64,000 nucleotides of DNA from contig JAPEUQ010000007.1 of NCBI GenBank assembly GCA_027946365.1, positions 1,302,001 to 1,366,000 on the forward strand, in the 5' to 3' direction. The position numbers were made by a program, and so were the translations under genes. Positions 12,558-24,119 of the stretch are shown here, one piece after another. Under the pieces are notes generated by a model. That model was not told the DNA's origin and did not search any database. It was given only the letters and a program-made list of their open reading frames with translations. The DNA comes from Kalmusia sp. IMI 367209. Its lineage: Eukaryota > Ascomycota > Dothideomycetes > Pleosporales > Didymosphaeriaceae. The first letter of the stretch is position 1. The number at the start of each line of letters is the position of its first letter.

Positions 12558-13912
12558 TTAATCATGATTATACAGGCTCGTGATCTTCGTCCCATTCCCC
12601 GGCAACTTACACCTCAGAATTGCCCCCGGATACACTCTCCCATCCTCTCCAAAGTTCCAATCAGGTTGATACGGCAGCTGATTTATGTTCATATACAACC
12701 ATCCATCCTGCCCAACGCTCGCCCCATCCGGCCACACAATCCTCGGATCCCTCACAAACCCCTTAGTCATCCCATCCCTCGGATCAAAGGCATAGATCGC
12801 ATTATGCTCAGGCATAAGCATATAAATCAACCCGTTGGAGTCGCCCTCAAACCCATTCGCATCCCCACCGCGCTGTCCATGCGATGACACATTAGCATGT
12901 GCCTCGATTTCAGCAAGGGGATTGGAGTCCCTCGCGCGCAAATTATTTGTAGGGATTGAGTACAGCGTTCTCTGAGACAGAGGGGAGTAGTACATCGTCT
13001 CGCCATCTGGAGAAAGTTGTATGCCGTCGAGACCTTCCAGCTGCCAGGTGATGGGCATGCCGCTCTGGCGGAGGTAAAAGGGATGGCCCTGGTAGGATGG
13101 GACGTCGTTCTCACCGCGCAATACAGAAGCGTCCTGGGTAAGGCGGCGCCAGGTCTCGCCTGTGCCGAGATCCACCATAATGAAGCCGGGGCGACCCTCG
13201 TTGGAGGAGTCGACGAGATACGCGATACCCGCCCCCGCCGTGTTAGTGAGATTGGGATTGAAGTCAAATCGGAGGTCGTTGAGGTAGCTATCTGGATAGT
13301 GTACGCTCGCTGGGAATGTGTACGTCCGATAGATCGAATTGTTGGTCAGAGAAATAGCGACTAATTTTGGACCTCCGGGCTGCGCATACGGCATTGATGG
13401 GTCACCTTGGGCATTGTGAACTGTAGGACGACCGGTGTCGATTACCCAAAGGGTTTCTGGGCGCTGAGAGGTTGCGGATGTGATATAGATCGCCTGTACG
13501 CTGATGAATGCTGAGGAGTTTCCGGACCCGAAAGGGATGCCATTCCAGGTGATGTTCAGTTTGTTAGGAGGTAGATTCAGTTCAGCGGATGGGTAGGGCT
13601 CTTCGGCCGTTTCGTTGACAACTACACCCAGTGTGTAGGCATAAGCTCCGCGGGTATATGTGGTGAAGATCCGACTATCCGATGCGACCGCAATGCCGAT
13701 GGGCCATTGATCGTAGTCTTGATTTTTTAAATATTAGTCCAAATCCTCTTTACGGTGCTCAGATGAGGTTCCTTACAATAATGCACTTCTTCTATAGGAG
13801 GTCCGTACGTCCCATTGTCCACTCTCAACCGAGTGCCGGTGCTATTTTGAAATGTCACTTGGCCGGCGACTAATGTTGCCGTCAATAAGAGAGAGAGAAT
13901 CCTAGTTGCCAT
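12558..13912 (-). CDS. Secreted major royal jelly protein/Yellow-family protein
   Basis: Two exons: 13912-13777 and 13717-12558. The 59-nt intron (13776-13718) has GTAAGG and TCAAG ends. The product is 431 aa. Residues 1-17 form a signal peptide with a Leu/Ala core, so secretion is likely. The body contains the beta-propeller blocks of the MRJP/Yellow family, including YDQWPIGIAVASDSR, LWVIDTGRP, LNDLRFD and LEGLDGIQLSPDGETMYYS, plus several N-glycosylation sequons (for example NGT, NIT, NSS). In insects the family includes pigment and royal-jelly proteins; fungal members are secreted and of unknown role. The gene is convergent with the serine dehydratase, 285 bp apart. Confidence 0.88.
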
Positions 13913-14384
13913 TTCGTGTCGGGATAGTGAATGTTGCTGCCGTCATAGGCAGTGGAAGCTCATATAAATTCGTCCATGCCGATGTTTCCGGTCATGACGA
14001 CCCGCAACTAGTCCCGGAGGTCATTATTCACCAATCCATTGGCGATCTAATTGCAACACCCTTGTGCGCGAACGAGAACGCGGTCATGGTGATGCGACGT
14101 TGTAGCAGCATTCCTAGCGTTGTGATCGGCATCTGACGTCTTTGAATCATCGGAGTTAAGGCGATAGGGAGAGGACCACTTGTCACGCCTCACGACTGCA
14201 GGCTTCCCTTGAAACAGAATGACGCTTGTGTATACTAAGAGAACTTTGGGTATCAATCGTTACGTTATGACCTCGCTCAAGTGGGAAACCACATATTACG
14301 CAGCTTTATTCTAATTACACACCACCCTATCCGCCCCAACACGTATTGAGAGCCTAGATCGTGCTTCCATTAATATTCGGCCCC
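13913..14384. other. Intergenic region between the MRJP-like gene and the C3HC gene
   Basis: 472 bp separating two minus-strand genes. It holds the promoter of the MRJP-like gene and the 3' end of the C3HC gene. No coding-like frame or clear motif was seen. Confidence 0.5.
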
Positions 14385-15932
14385 TTAAGCGACACTGTCA
14401 TTCTCCTTGTCCTTCCCTACTACGCTCCTCCCACTTTTAGTACTCTTGATGCTTTTCGTGCTCTTCAGACTCTTTTTCGATGCCGTCCTCTTTAGCTTGG
14501 CCTTGAACTTCTTCCATTTCTCATGCAAGCCATCATCCTTGTCCTCCTTCATAGGGCTGCGCGGTTCACTATCGGTGCTACCTCGCGGGTATGTAAATTC
14601 ACTCCCTAGATCGACGCTTTCTACATTCTTTGTGTGCTCTTTCTCCTTCTTTTCCTTCCTGGTGCCTAGCAGCATAAATTCTTGAGTTTGCCAACCAGCC
14701 ATGTTTGATATAGGACCATCAGTGGGGTTGTGTTGAGTTTCAGGGTTCTTCCAGGGGCAGTGTTCGCGATGCGATTCGACTAGGTTGAGCCGAAGTGTTT
14801 CGATGGGGACATCAAGCTTCTTGCTCATCTCTTTCAATCGATCGTCTGCACAAAGCCACAAACCGACCCGTTGGAAGCAATGGGAACACACTGCCATTGA
14901 GATTTTCGACTCGGAGACACCAGTCCAGCCGAAGATAGAGAATAGGAAGGAGACTACATCTGTGGGTGAGGTAGGAGGGCTTTCGGTCATGTCGGAACCA
15001 AGACTGAAGAAGGTGGCCGGCACCCGTTTGAGGACGTCTTCTATCTTTGGATCGGGGTATATCAGGTTCTCTAGGACGGGTAGGTCGCTTATAATAGACT
15101 TGAAGGAACGGTAACGGGCTAGAAAGTCGGCTGTGCTTAGTGCGCGGTTCGGTATAGGTATGTGGTAGATGTCGTCTACCGTGTGTTAGCCACCAGAGAT
15201 ATTCAATAGACCACAGGGCTTACCTTGACAGCCGCGCCTCTTCCATAGACAGTCCTCGCGGTGCCCATCTACAATTAGGTCCCGGTACTTCTCTATTAAG
15301 GTATGATCCACCTCAGCAGATAGATCTTCACTCATGTCCAACTCCTTGCCATCCTTGTCCTTTCTCTTAGGTCGCAGCCTCACCACAAGCCTCTTCTCAC
15401 AACCACCTTTGCAGGTCACAGTATTCCATGATTCGCATATCCAGCCTCTCTTTGCCCACTCTACCTCCCCGAGGGCGTCCGGCTTGTTAGTCCACTTCTT
15501 GATATCCGCAAAAGTCTTCAGCCGCGCAAGGAACTGCTCCTGGCTATGCGGCTGATAGTTCGCTGGTTTCCGAGGAGTTGTAGACTTCACTGATGTCTGA
15601 TGTGATCCCACGACACGTACTCCAGCTGGACTGCCGGTGGTTTGGCCCTCTTTGCGCGGCGTCAACAGTTGCGATTTCAGCGCCTGTATCCGCTCGCTTC
15701 CTGACACTTGTCGCGAGCGGTCCATACCAGTATCTGAGAGTCGATAGCGCTTCGAGGCGGGTTCGGGCGTGGTGGGTTGGGCGAGGGAGGTTGTAGAGCC
15801 GTTGGAGTCGCGGAGGGTGCTTGCAAGGGAGGTGGTCGAAGCGCTCGCACTCAGCCTGTCCAGCAGCGTATCGAACTTTCGCTTCTGCGTAGCAAGCGCC
15901 GTCTCTTGCGCAGGCAGCGAGGAGGGCGCCAT
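14385..15932 (-). CDS. C3HC zinc-finger protein (NIPA/ZC3HC1, Rsm1-like)
   Basis: Two exons: 15932-15224 and 15175-14385. The 48-nt intron (15223-15176) has GTAAGC and GGTAG ends. The product is 499 aa. Residues about 130-235 are the C3HC zinc finger: FADIKKWTNKPDALG, then WAKRGW, CKGGCEKRLVVRL and HREDCLWKRRGC. After the intron a second zinc-binding block follows (CSHCFQRVGLW with HREHCPWKNPE). The C-terminus is a basic Lys/Ser repeat region with SLKSTKSIKSTKSG. Members of this family (S. pombe Rsm1, yeast Pml39, human NIPA) associate with the nuclear envelope or pores and are linked to mRNA export. The first in-frame Met is at 15932. The gene is divergent from MET22. Confidence 0.88.
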
Positions 15933-16479
15933 GGCGGTGCTGTGGGTGAGAGCGCACGTTGATCTACCTGGGTACAAGTTGATTCAAAGCTCTTGCGGCG
16001 TGCGCTTTGTTTACACGATCGTAGAAGGCAAGTGGCACCCAGACAGGGCCAAGCAAGGGTCTTCTGTAGTAGGGCCAGGTCGAGGTGAGCTTATTGCATT
16101 TCTAGTTCCACCCCAGAGTAGCCAAAAGCCAAGGTCGAGGGTGCATAAGTTGCAGAGCGATGCTAGTGCTGTTGTCGTGCAGCAACGCGTTCAAACCTCC
16201 GAGAGACGCCGCTGCCAAGGCCGCCTTACGTACTGGTGACAGCTCAAACCACCCCCACTGCGCCGTTCCATTGCGTGCATGCATCCACAAATCGTACCAT
16301 ATAAGTACTTTTTCTTCACCCTAGTCATTCTGGCGGTCTCACTTATTCCCTTCTCCTCCCTCCTCTCACGCAGCGTTGTTCGTCTAGCTCAATTGAAGCA
16401 ACACCTCTACCCCTTCCCCGCAATCGCCCTACCGAAAACTTCGACTTCATTCTTCAGCAACAACAAATCAACTGTGACC
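15933..16479. promoter_or_regulatory. Divergent promoter region between the C3HC gene and MET22
   Basis: 547 bp shared by two outward-reading genes. A TATAAG element at 16300-16305 sits about 175 bp upstream of the MET22 start and is followed by pyrimidine-rich leader sequence (16305-16400), consistent with a plus-strand core promoter. Confidence 0.5.
16300..16305 (+). promoter_or_regulatory. TATA-like element of MET22
   Basis: TATAAG about 175 bp upstream of the canonical ATG, followed by a CT-rich leader. It lies downstream of an earlier in-frame ATG at 16279, which argues that the earlier ATG is not normally transcribed. Confidence 0.4.
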
Positions 16480-17544
16480 ATGGCGTACGAAAAGGAGCTT
16501 GAGACGGCACTTCTCGCAGTTCAGCGAGCGACGCTCCTTACCAAATCAGTCTTCTCATCCCACTCCAAAGGCACCCTCACCAAGTCGGATGCTTCACCCG
16601 TCACAATCGGCGACTTCGGCGCCCAAGCCCTCATCATCGCATCGATAAAATATGTATTCCCCGAAGATGAGGTAGTGGGTGAGGAAGACGCAGACGACCT
16701 TCGCGCAAACGACTCCCTCCGCGACTTAGTATGGGACTTGGTCACGGCCGCCAAACTAGAGGACAGTGCGGCAGAGGACAAGATTGGAGGGCCAATCAAG
16801 AGCAAGGATGCCATGTTAGAGGCTATAGATAATGGTAGGAGCGCTGGAGGAAGGAAAGGCAGAATCTGGGCGCTTGACCCTATCGACGGTACAAAGGGAT
16901 TCCTGCGAGGTGGGCAGTATGCTGTTTGCCTGGCGCTCATGGTGGATGGCATCCCAACCGTTGGAGTGCTTGGATGCCCCAATCTTCCCGTAGATGATAA
17001 AGTAGCCCTGGATTCTTCGATTGGCACCGACGCGGACTCTGGAGAGGGCAAAGGCGTACTGTTTAGCGCTGTGAAGGGTGGAGGGGCTTCAAGTCGACCA
17101 CTGGGCAAGTCCGGACTGCAAGAGGCACAGAGAATCTCTATGAAGCCCATCACGGATATTAGCGAGGCCACATTTTGCGAAAGTGTAGAGGCAGGTCACT
17201 CGAGCCACGGCGACCAGGCAAGCATCGCTTCGAAGCTTGGTATCACAAAGGCTAGCGTTCGTATGGACTCACAAGCCAAATATGCATCCATTGCGAGAGG
17301 AGCTGGTGACTTGTACTTGAGGTTACCGGTCAGCAAGACGTACGAGGAGAAGATCTGGGATCACGCTGCCGGCGTTGTCATTGTACAAGAGGCTGGAGGC
17401 GAAGTCACCGATGCATGGGGTAAGCCGCTGGATTTTGGCATCGGAAGAACACTCAAGGAGAACAAGGGTGTCGTTGCCGCACCCAAGGCTGTCTTCCCCA
17501 AAGTCATCGAGGTGGTCAAGGAGGTACTTAGCGCAAAGGCGTAG
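16480..17544 (+). CDS. MET22: 3'(2'),5'-bisphosphate nucleotidase (MET22/HAL2)
   Basis: Single exon, 354 aa from the ATG at 16480, close to the yeast Met22 length. It is a lithium- and sodium-sensitive Mg-dependent phosphatase of the inositol monophosphatase superfamily. Metal-binding motifs are visible: VVGEEDADDL, the signature WALDPIDGTKGFLRGGQYA, and WDHAAGVVIVQEAGG near the C-terminus. It hydrolyses 3'-phosphoadenosine 5'-phosphate to AMP, removing an inhibitor made during sulfate assimilation, and is a known salt-tolerance factor in yeast. The frame is open for 67 more codons upstream to an ATG at 16279, with a hydrophobic stretch, but a TATA-like element lies after that ATG, so I keep the canonical start. 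Convergent with the PI-PLC-like gene. Confidence 0.93.
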   Translation: MAYEKELETALLAVQRATLLTKSVFSSHSKGTLTKSDASPVTIGDFGAQALIIASIKYVFPEDEVVGEEDADDLRANDSLRDLVWDLVTAAKLEDSAAEDKIGGPIKSKDAMLEAIDNGRSAGGRKGRIWALDPIDGTKGFLRGGQYAVCLALMVDGIPTVGVLGCPNLPVDDKVALDSSIGTDADSGEGKGVLFSAVKGGGASSRPLGKSGLQEAQRISMKPITDISEATFCESVEAGHSSHGDQASIASKLGITKASVRMDSQAKYASIARGAGDLYLRLPVSKTYEEKIWDHAAGVVIVQEAGGEVTDAWGKPLDFGIGRTLKENKGVVAAPKAVFPKVIEVVKEVLSAKA

Positions 17545-17721
17545 AGCTGAGCAGGCACAAAATATTTACCATCTGATACATGTATTCTACAGTAGCAGGT
17601 ATGACGCTCTTCAATGTAATATTCAATAGGCTGCTTGGTTTGGTTCCAGTATAGTACGCAACTGTCGTATTCATATTGAAGTATGGAGCCTAATAGACTT
17701 TGCTAATCTACATCCCTAATT

Positions 17722-19131
17722 TTATTTCAGCCTCTCTCTGCACAATTCAATCGCTACATCAGCAGTTGCCCCGTCAAAAAAATCATTCAGCAAAACCACA
17801 ACACTTTCCTCCCACGTCAAGCTTCTTCCACATTCCCCCCTCAACAGTGGCAAAATCTTCGCATCGCAAATCGCCTTCGTCGCCAAGATCGGACTTGTGC
17901 TGACATCCGAATCCATTATAGATGCAATAATAACATCTCTGATATTCGTCGCCGTAGCCTGGCACTGCAACAGCGTAATCGAGTGCCCCTTCGGCGGACA
18001 CTTTGCCATATCGTTAAGCTTGGTAACCATCGAGTCGCCATTCAACGTAGCGTTTGCCGCGTCATCATAGTTCGAGACCTGGTTTGCGTTCTGGAGGACA
18101 ATGAGGCGCTTTTTCTCATTTCGTAGGTCGCGGATGCTTTTTTGCATCATGTCGTCTTGACTTCCAACGTTTATGTCCTTGTCCTTGACCAACTCGTCTA
18201 AGACTTTTCGCAATTCGTCGGCATTGGGTCGCGGACAATCACCTGGCACGCCGTCCCATCGATTTTGCACCACAACAATCTCGTCTTTATGCTCGTCTAG
18301 AAACTTCACAATCTTGTGCAAGAACTCTTCATATGGCATTCCCGGGATCGCGCCGTGCTGGAAATACCACGTATCTTCTAGCGGAGAGACACGCTGCATC
18401 TGCCTGTGGCACTTTGCAGGTCTGAATTCGAAGTACCTTGCGCCAATCTTGAGGATAGTCTCGAGGCTGTCTTTCTGCGTGATGGCGAGCGCGCGGATGA
18501 TGTCTGGGGCTATGTGGTTGATAGCAGAATCGGAAACTTTGTTCATGATGTCGAAGGCGTTAGGCAAGCTTCTTCCGAGAACTTCCTTGATGATGCTAGT
18601 GCCTGCTTTGCGGAGCATAGCTGTTGCGGTAGTGAGGTTGTTCATACCGATGTCATGCGCGGCTGGGAGCACAACCTTATTAAATGCCTTCTTAGAAATA
18701 TCTTTATCTTAGGGAAGGGTGTCTCGCATCCAATTCTCCGCGTTCTTTGTCACAGTCACATAGCATATATGCTGCTTCGGTAGCCCTGCAACGCCCGGTC
18801 CGGCATCATAAAACCCGTAACAAATCACCAAGTCCTCGACGAGGATGCTGGGTGTTTGTTCCATATCTTTCATGGTGCCGTTCTCCAGGCTGCCAGTCAG
18901 GCTGTTGATGTCGACCCATTGGCAATTCACTTCGCGACCGCCACGGCGCACTTTGAACTCGAAGCGACCTGTGAATTTGAAGCGGGGTAGGTTGGAAGAT
19001 TCGACTTCGAGGTGATCGCATGTGTATGATTTTTGGTCCGTTTTGGTAATTGACTTGTTAGGGACGGAGAATTCGACAGAGGTGTCTGGGGCGGCGATGT
19101 AGGCAAAGCATTTCACCCCTTTGGAAGGCAT
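17722..19131 (-). pseudogene. PI-PLC X-domain-like protein gene interrupted by one in-frame TAA
   Basis: One reading frame runs from ATG 19131 to the stop at 17722, broken only by TAA at 18711-18709. The upstream part is a 140-residue beta-rich domain I do not recognise, ending in NAENWMRDTLP. Twelve codons after the stop begins a PI-PLC X-type barrel: LPAAHDIGM (first catalytic His), ARYFEFRPAKC, YFQHGAIPG (second His) and IVVVQNRWDG. Both catalytic histidines are kept. In bacterial-type PI-PLCs a W-M-x-x-L/I-P-D segment directly precedes the G-T-H-D loop, so the stop falls inside a conserved segment. This could be a nonsense allele, stop readthrough, a sequencing error or unusual splicing (a 69-nt in-frame GT-AG candidate exists). 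The rest of the frame is intact, so any damage is recent. Confidence 0.65.
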
Positions 19132-20904
19132 TCTGTATGATTCGTGTGGTGCTCGCTTCGGTGAAGGATACGCGACGTCCCGAAACTAAGCTCTTGAGAC
19201 TGTAAACCTTAGCTCTCCAAAGGGTCCCAGCTCTTTAGGACCTCGAATTTTCCAGTGACAACAGCAATGATCTAAGTCGTGCTCGGCGAGCAGGTTAGTA
19301 TGTAGGCAATGATACCTATGACAATGTCCAGCTATCAGCTCCAAGAGGGGTCCTACTTCCTCAGCCTCACATCCGAACTTCCATCCATCTCACGAAGAGG
19401 TCAGCTACCCGTGCTTGCCGACTTGGCCAGGCCAGTGGAGTTCATTCTAGTGCTATCGGACGGCTCCACTTCACCAGGCACACCAATTAAAATCTTGGCT
19501 AGGATCGTTCGGTAATTAGTACCAGCGGCGTCGTAGTGAGGGGCACGACAGCACGCGGGGTAGTACTCCAGAAGGTACATAGAATCGGAATAGCCTGTTA
19601 AAAGATGTACGTTCAAATGTATGCTTCTGTGGTGAGTTTCGTGCAATGAGTTTCACAATTATCGTTGTTTGCGCATGGGAGATCTTCGTATGCATGGGGA
19701 TCCTTGGTTGACCCATAGCATGCGAGACTGCTTTCAATGACTATTTTACGAGTACGTATGATTATCGAACGCCCTTATAGAGTCCAAAGCGATATAGGAA
19801 CAAATCATTATTCGCCTAGCCACGTCAATTGGGTATTCGATTATCGCTTTCTGATGTGTGTAGAGGCGTTGTTGAAGAGTATGGTAAATGCGCTTCAGTA
19901 TCGCTTCTGAGATAGATAAAACCACGACATATTTGTTCAAGCTCCTGAATGGAGCAAGAGCTATGCAAAGACGGTCCTCAGCTTCCCGACACAATCAAGT
20001 CAGAAGAAGAGGTGCATGCTGATCCAGTCAGGCTTCCATATCGTAGCTGTAGAAAGACATGATAGGTCGTTCACATATCTGTGTTCGCGTTATCAAATAA
20101 ATACTATAACCTGGACTGTCAAGACAACTAAGGGTGTCACCTAGGGTACAATCGAATTCTCCTCTCTAATTAGAAGAACGTAATTTCAATGTCCTAATAT
20201 TGAATGACTTCATCCTAGATCTATATAAGAACAGACATAACTTGTTCTGTTACACGAATCTCTACTCACCCTCAGCATACGTACCACTGGACCGCTTGAT
20301 GCAATCTGTCTTGCGAGGCACGCTGTCCTATATCTAGGTTGATCTCGCGTATTCGGCTTTAGACTTCATAGTGACGCATTCGACGAGACAAATCATAGTA
20401 TAAACGCTGGGCCATACGACGGGAGTGGCTCGATCACGGAGGAAGCGTAAATGTAAGATATAGAGTCAATTTGCTCATGGCGCATAGGCCCGACGCCGAA
20501 AATGCAATATCATTTGGCTACAATCTGGCCACGCTATGCTCCAAACCTTGCCTTCGAAAATGCCTACACAACTACGCTAGACGGCGCGTGAACTAATGCA
20601 AACATACAACTTATGCTATAGGGGGATCTTGCTTTAAATGCTGTGAATATATCCGAGAGTCAACCGCTGCAATTTGAGCCTCATCCGCACTTCTGCATTC
20701 AAATGTGGGTCTGAAACCCTGAGATGTATCGTGGACCGAGTTGCCTCAGGATATATAGCAAACAAATAGACTGTTTCCAATTTTTCACCGCTGGGTCTGT
20801 GATTGACCAAGCGGTGGTCGTGGTTTGTATTGATCCGAGAGGGCCCATGATGAGGCATTTGAAAATCTCTCCAGTATCTCGTCTCAAATATCAGTCGGCC
20901 GTTC
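19132..20904. other. Gene-free interval between the PI-PLC-like gene and the F-box-like gene
   Basis: About 1.8 kb with only short, unconvincing open frames. The part 19740-20640 is comparatively AT-rich (for example 25 G+C in 60 bases at 20101-20160). No repeat or RNA gene was recognised. Confidence 0.5.
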
Positions 20905-23900
20905 CTACACGTTCGACTCACTGGTGGTGGTCGACTCGTGGTCGCCGTGAATGAACGTCTCCAATTCCCAGCTTGGCTGTAATGTATCTACCTCCGCGAT
21001 TTCTGCTTCGAAATCAGGATCCGTGTCGATATCTGCGTCGCCGCTATCGTCCTGGATACCACCAAGAATTGAATGACCAGGCAACGAAGGTCCTGATATT
21101 GTTGTTACGTTGCTAGGCTCCTCATGAACCCCAAACTCGGTAGTAACCGTGATCGAGTCGGCACTGGGTGTCAGCTGGTCGTCGACGTCGACATTCTCTT
21201 GGTGAACGATGCTGATCAGATCGTCAATGTCCACAATGCCCTCATGGGTGTAAAGGGATTTGAAGAATTCAAAGACAGCGCCGGCCAGTTCATCAGCTGC
21301 TTCACGTCCCTCTTTTTCCTCTTCCATCCTCTTTCGTGCACGGAGCTCCTCCTCGATTTTCGCTTTAGTCTCAGCTTCGAGGCGGCATTTGACCCTGACG
21401 TCTAGCTTGCGACTGCATGTAGGGCAGTGAAAGTTTACAGTACAGTAGGAGCAAGTGCACGTGGGGTTTGCGACGATGCATTGCTAAACCACGTCAGCGT
21501 CATCCAATTGATCAAGGATATATCAGCTTGCAAGTTCTTATACGATCCAAATATGTTTTGTAGGATTTGCACCACCCACTGTAGCTGAGATAAGAAAAAA
21601 CTTACATCGCAGACAAGAACAGCACACTCAGTGCACTCTTTAAGAATCGTCGGACACTGTGGTCTATTGTCACCTACCGGCCTCGGATATTGACAAAAGT
21701 ACGCTCCACAGCCCTCCCACTGGACAGGATGCCGCGGATTGCAAGGAAGCGGGAGAGGATGTGCGATCGAAGTAGGTGCTCGCGATGAGTTTGACCAGGA
21801 TAATGCGATATTGCGACTACGAACTCCTGAGGCGCTCAAGGATCGTGGCCGTGACGAGCTAACCGGGACAAAAGGTACGGAAGCCGTATTAGAAAATGGA
21901 TCGAAGTTTGACGTATGTGAAGTGACTGAATTTGACGCTGACATCTCAACGGAGGAAGGCGTGACCTGTGAAACTAATATCTGAGACTGTGACATGGGTG
22001 TTTGTTCATCCCTTTCGAGTTCGGTGCTAAGAGAGGATGAAGATTGGGTGAATAATGCCGGTACGGTGGGTATCCGTTGGGTGTTTCTGTTCGGGTTGAA
22101 CTCTGGTATAACGAGACGAGGTGGATCGTTGTGCGCTCTCACGTGTTCTCGTTCGGTATGCATGTCCCGATAGCCACATTTGCGGAACTTGAGGCCCCTG
22201 AAATCGTGTTCTTTGCAAATCGGGTTTTTGCACGTTCGACATGTGACTTTCCATCGGAAACTCCGGTAACAATCCTGGCATAGGCCCCGTGGGCACGTTT
22301 GAGCCTGCAGATCGAGACTGTCTTGCTTCAAATAAGTTAGGAGATCAACATCTTCACCCAGAACGTATTCGTAAAGACCGTTATTCTTGAGCTCTCGAAT
22401 ATAGTCAACAGGCCGAAGTTGGTTAGAGAAATCAGGATCCTCAAATTGTTTGGTGCGTGGGAGTGGTGCTGCACGAATCTTGTCTGCTCCTCTTCCACCT
22501 AGGCCAGTGCCTAATACAGCTATGCCACCACCACCAGAGAATATTGGTTCTAGACAACACCAGTGCATATTGAGCTTTGGCGGATCTCGATTCGTGGGCG
22601 GTAGAGGCACAGCGTGATTCAAGTTACCAGCGTCGTCAGAATCAGAATCATCATCCTCCTGAGCGGTTTCGTTCATTAGGTTCGGCGAGCGAGTGGCTCC
22701 TGGAGCCCACCAGAACCGATCGTTCCTCTGGAACTGCGGGTTATTACTCTGATCCTGCAGCGAGACGTTTGAGCCGGATGCTTGACTGAGAAGGCCGCCA
22801 ACTGTGGAGCCGGGTCCAAATGCCAAGCTTGCAAAATGCCGCGTCTTTGCTCGCTTCCTGGGTATGGGTCGATTGAACGCACAACTTGCGCAAAGCGTCT
22901 TACGGCATCCCATGCAGTGCATTCGGACGCTACATGATTCGCATCTTTCCAGGATCTCTTCGTTGCATTGCGCGCACTGTACGTTTTCCACAAACGTCCT
23001 GTGGCTCTGTCGTAGGTGCGCCGGCACGTGTTTGCCTTCACCTTTGGATATGCCGCTGTCAGTTCCCAATGGTTCGCCGTCCTGGCCAGTCTCAGATATT
23101 TCCCAAAGCCTCCCATCTTGATGACCAAGTACACCCACGCCATCGATAGGCCCTATACGGTTGCTCGATCGCCACAACCGATCGTACGGCACCCACACCT
23201 CCATATTTTGCGGTCCTGCTCTTCCCGCATGGTAGTCTTTCCTGCGATAGCAGCGCCCACCAGGAGTTGGGCACCATGCCGTGTCGGTCCATATCCCTAA
23301 TTTGTGGCATATCTCGATCAGCTGATGTGTGGGGTCGGAATCGGAGTCTCTTCGCGTAAGAGAGGAAGGCAGGTACGGTCGTCTTCGATGGTGGCGGCAA
23401 CGGTACGCATAGAGGCTTTTCAGCGCGAGGTCCTTCGCCATATCGGGCATGTTCTCCATGGTGAATGGTTCCAGAAATGGCACAATGTGGTATTTTATCG
23501 ACACATTCTTGCACCCCCGAACTGAGAGGTGCCTGAGCGTGCTGCTCCGGGGCCCTAGAACATTCAACCCCAGCGCCGTCCCCGACACGGCCGTGTTACA
23601 GAGATCCAGACTGGTCAGCCGCGACCCGTTCGGGCCTATTATGCGCTTCAATAAGGCATCAAACGAGTACGCTTTCGACTGTCGCTCTCTGCCATCAGGT
23701 GTCTCGTTGCCAGGCGACCCTACTGCCACAGCGGGCTGTGGCAGCCGGAAAGATAGCGTCTTCCATGCGAGCGGATACGCTTTCAAAAAGTCGCGGAGAT
23801 ATCGCGAGGTATGATAAAGATCGAGAAGCGTGGCGGTGGATATCTGCGCAAGGAGCGACTCGAGGATGGGCGGGTGACTGGTGAAGACGGACTCGAACAG

Positions 23901-24119
23901 ACTCAGCGACGGGCCATCCCTCCCCCCTTCGCCCGCCTCTTGTGCCGTCGCAGCGTCGCCTGCGGCCAGCAGTGTCGCCCAGCGGTGCTCAGTATCCGTA
24001 GAGAGGTGGCGCTCGTCCAGCGGCAGACCCATGCTTTCCTCTGGCTCTGACAGGTTGAGGTACTCAGCAAGCTCGTTCCCGACCAGGCAGTCTTGGTGTC
24101 GCAATCGGCAGGGGAGCAT
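20905..24119 (-). CDS. Large Cys-rich F-box-like protein
   Basis: Two exons: 24119-21606 and 21483-20905. The intron is 122 nt (21605-21484; GTAAGT and GTTTAG ends). The product is 1030 aa. Residues about 70-120 resemble an F-box (LLAQISTATLLDLYHTSRYL...), followed by leucine-rich repeat-like strands (LTSLDLCNTAVSG, LRHLSVRGCKNVS). Three Cys-rich clusters look like zinc-binding fingers: CAQCNEEILERCESCSV...CMGCRKTLCASC, then CPRGLCQDCYRSF...CRTCKNPIC, then CTECAVLVCD|QCIVANPTCTCSYC spanning the intron. The tail is acidic. F-box proteins bring substrates to SCF ubiquitin ligases; the extra zinc clusters suggest nucleic-acid or protein binding, which is inference. The start is the first ATG after an upstream non-ATG open stretch; an undetected upstream exon is possible. 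Confidence 0.75.
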
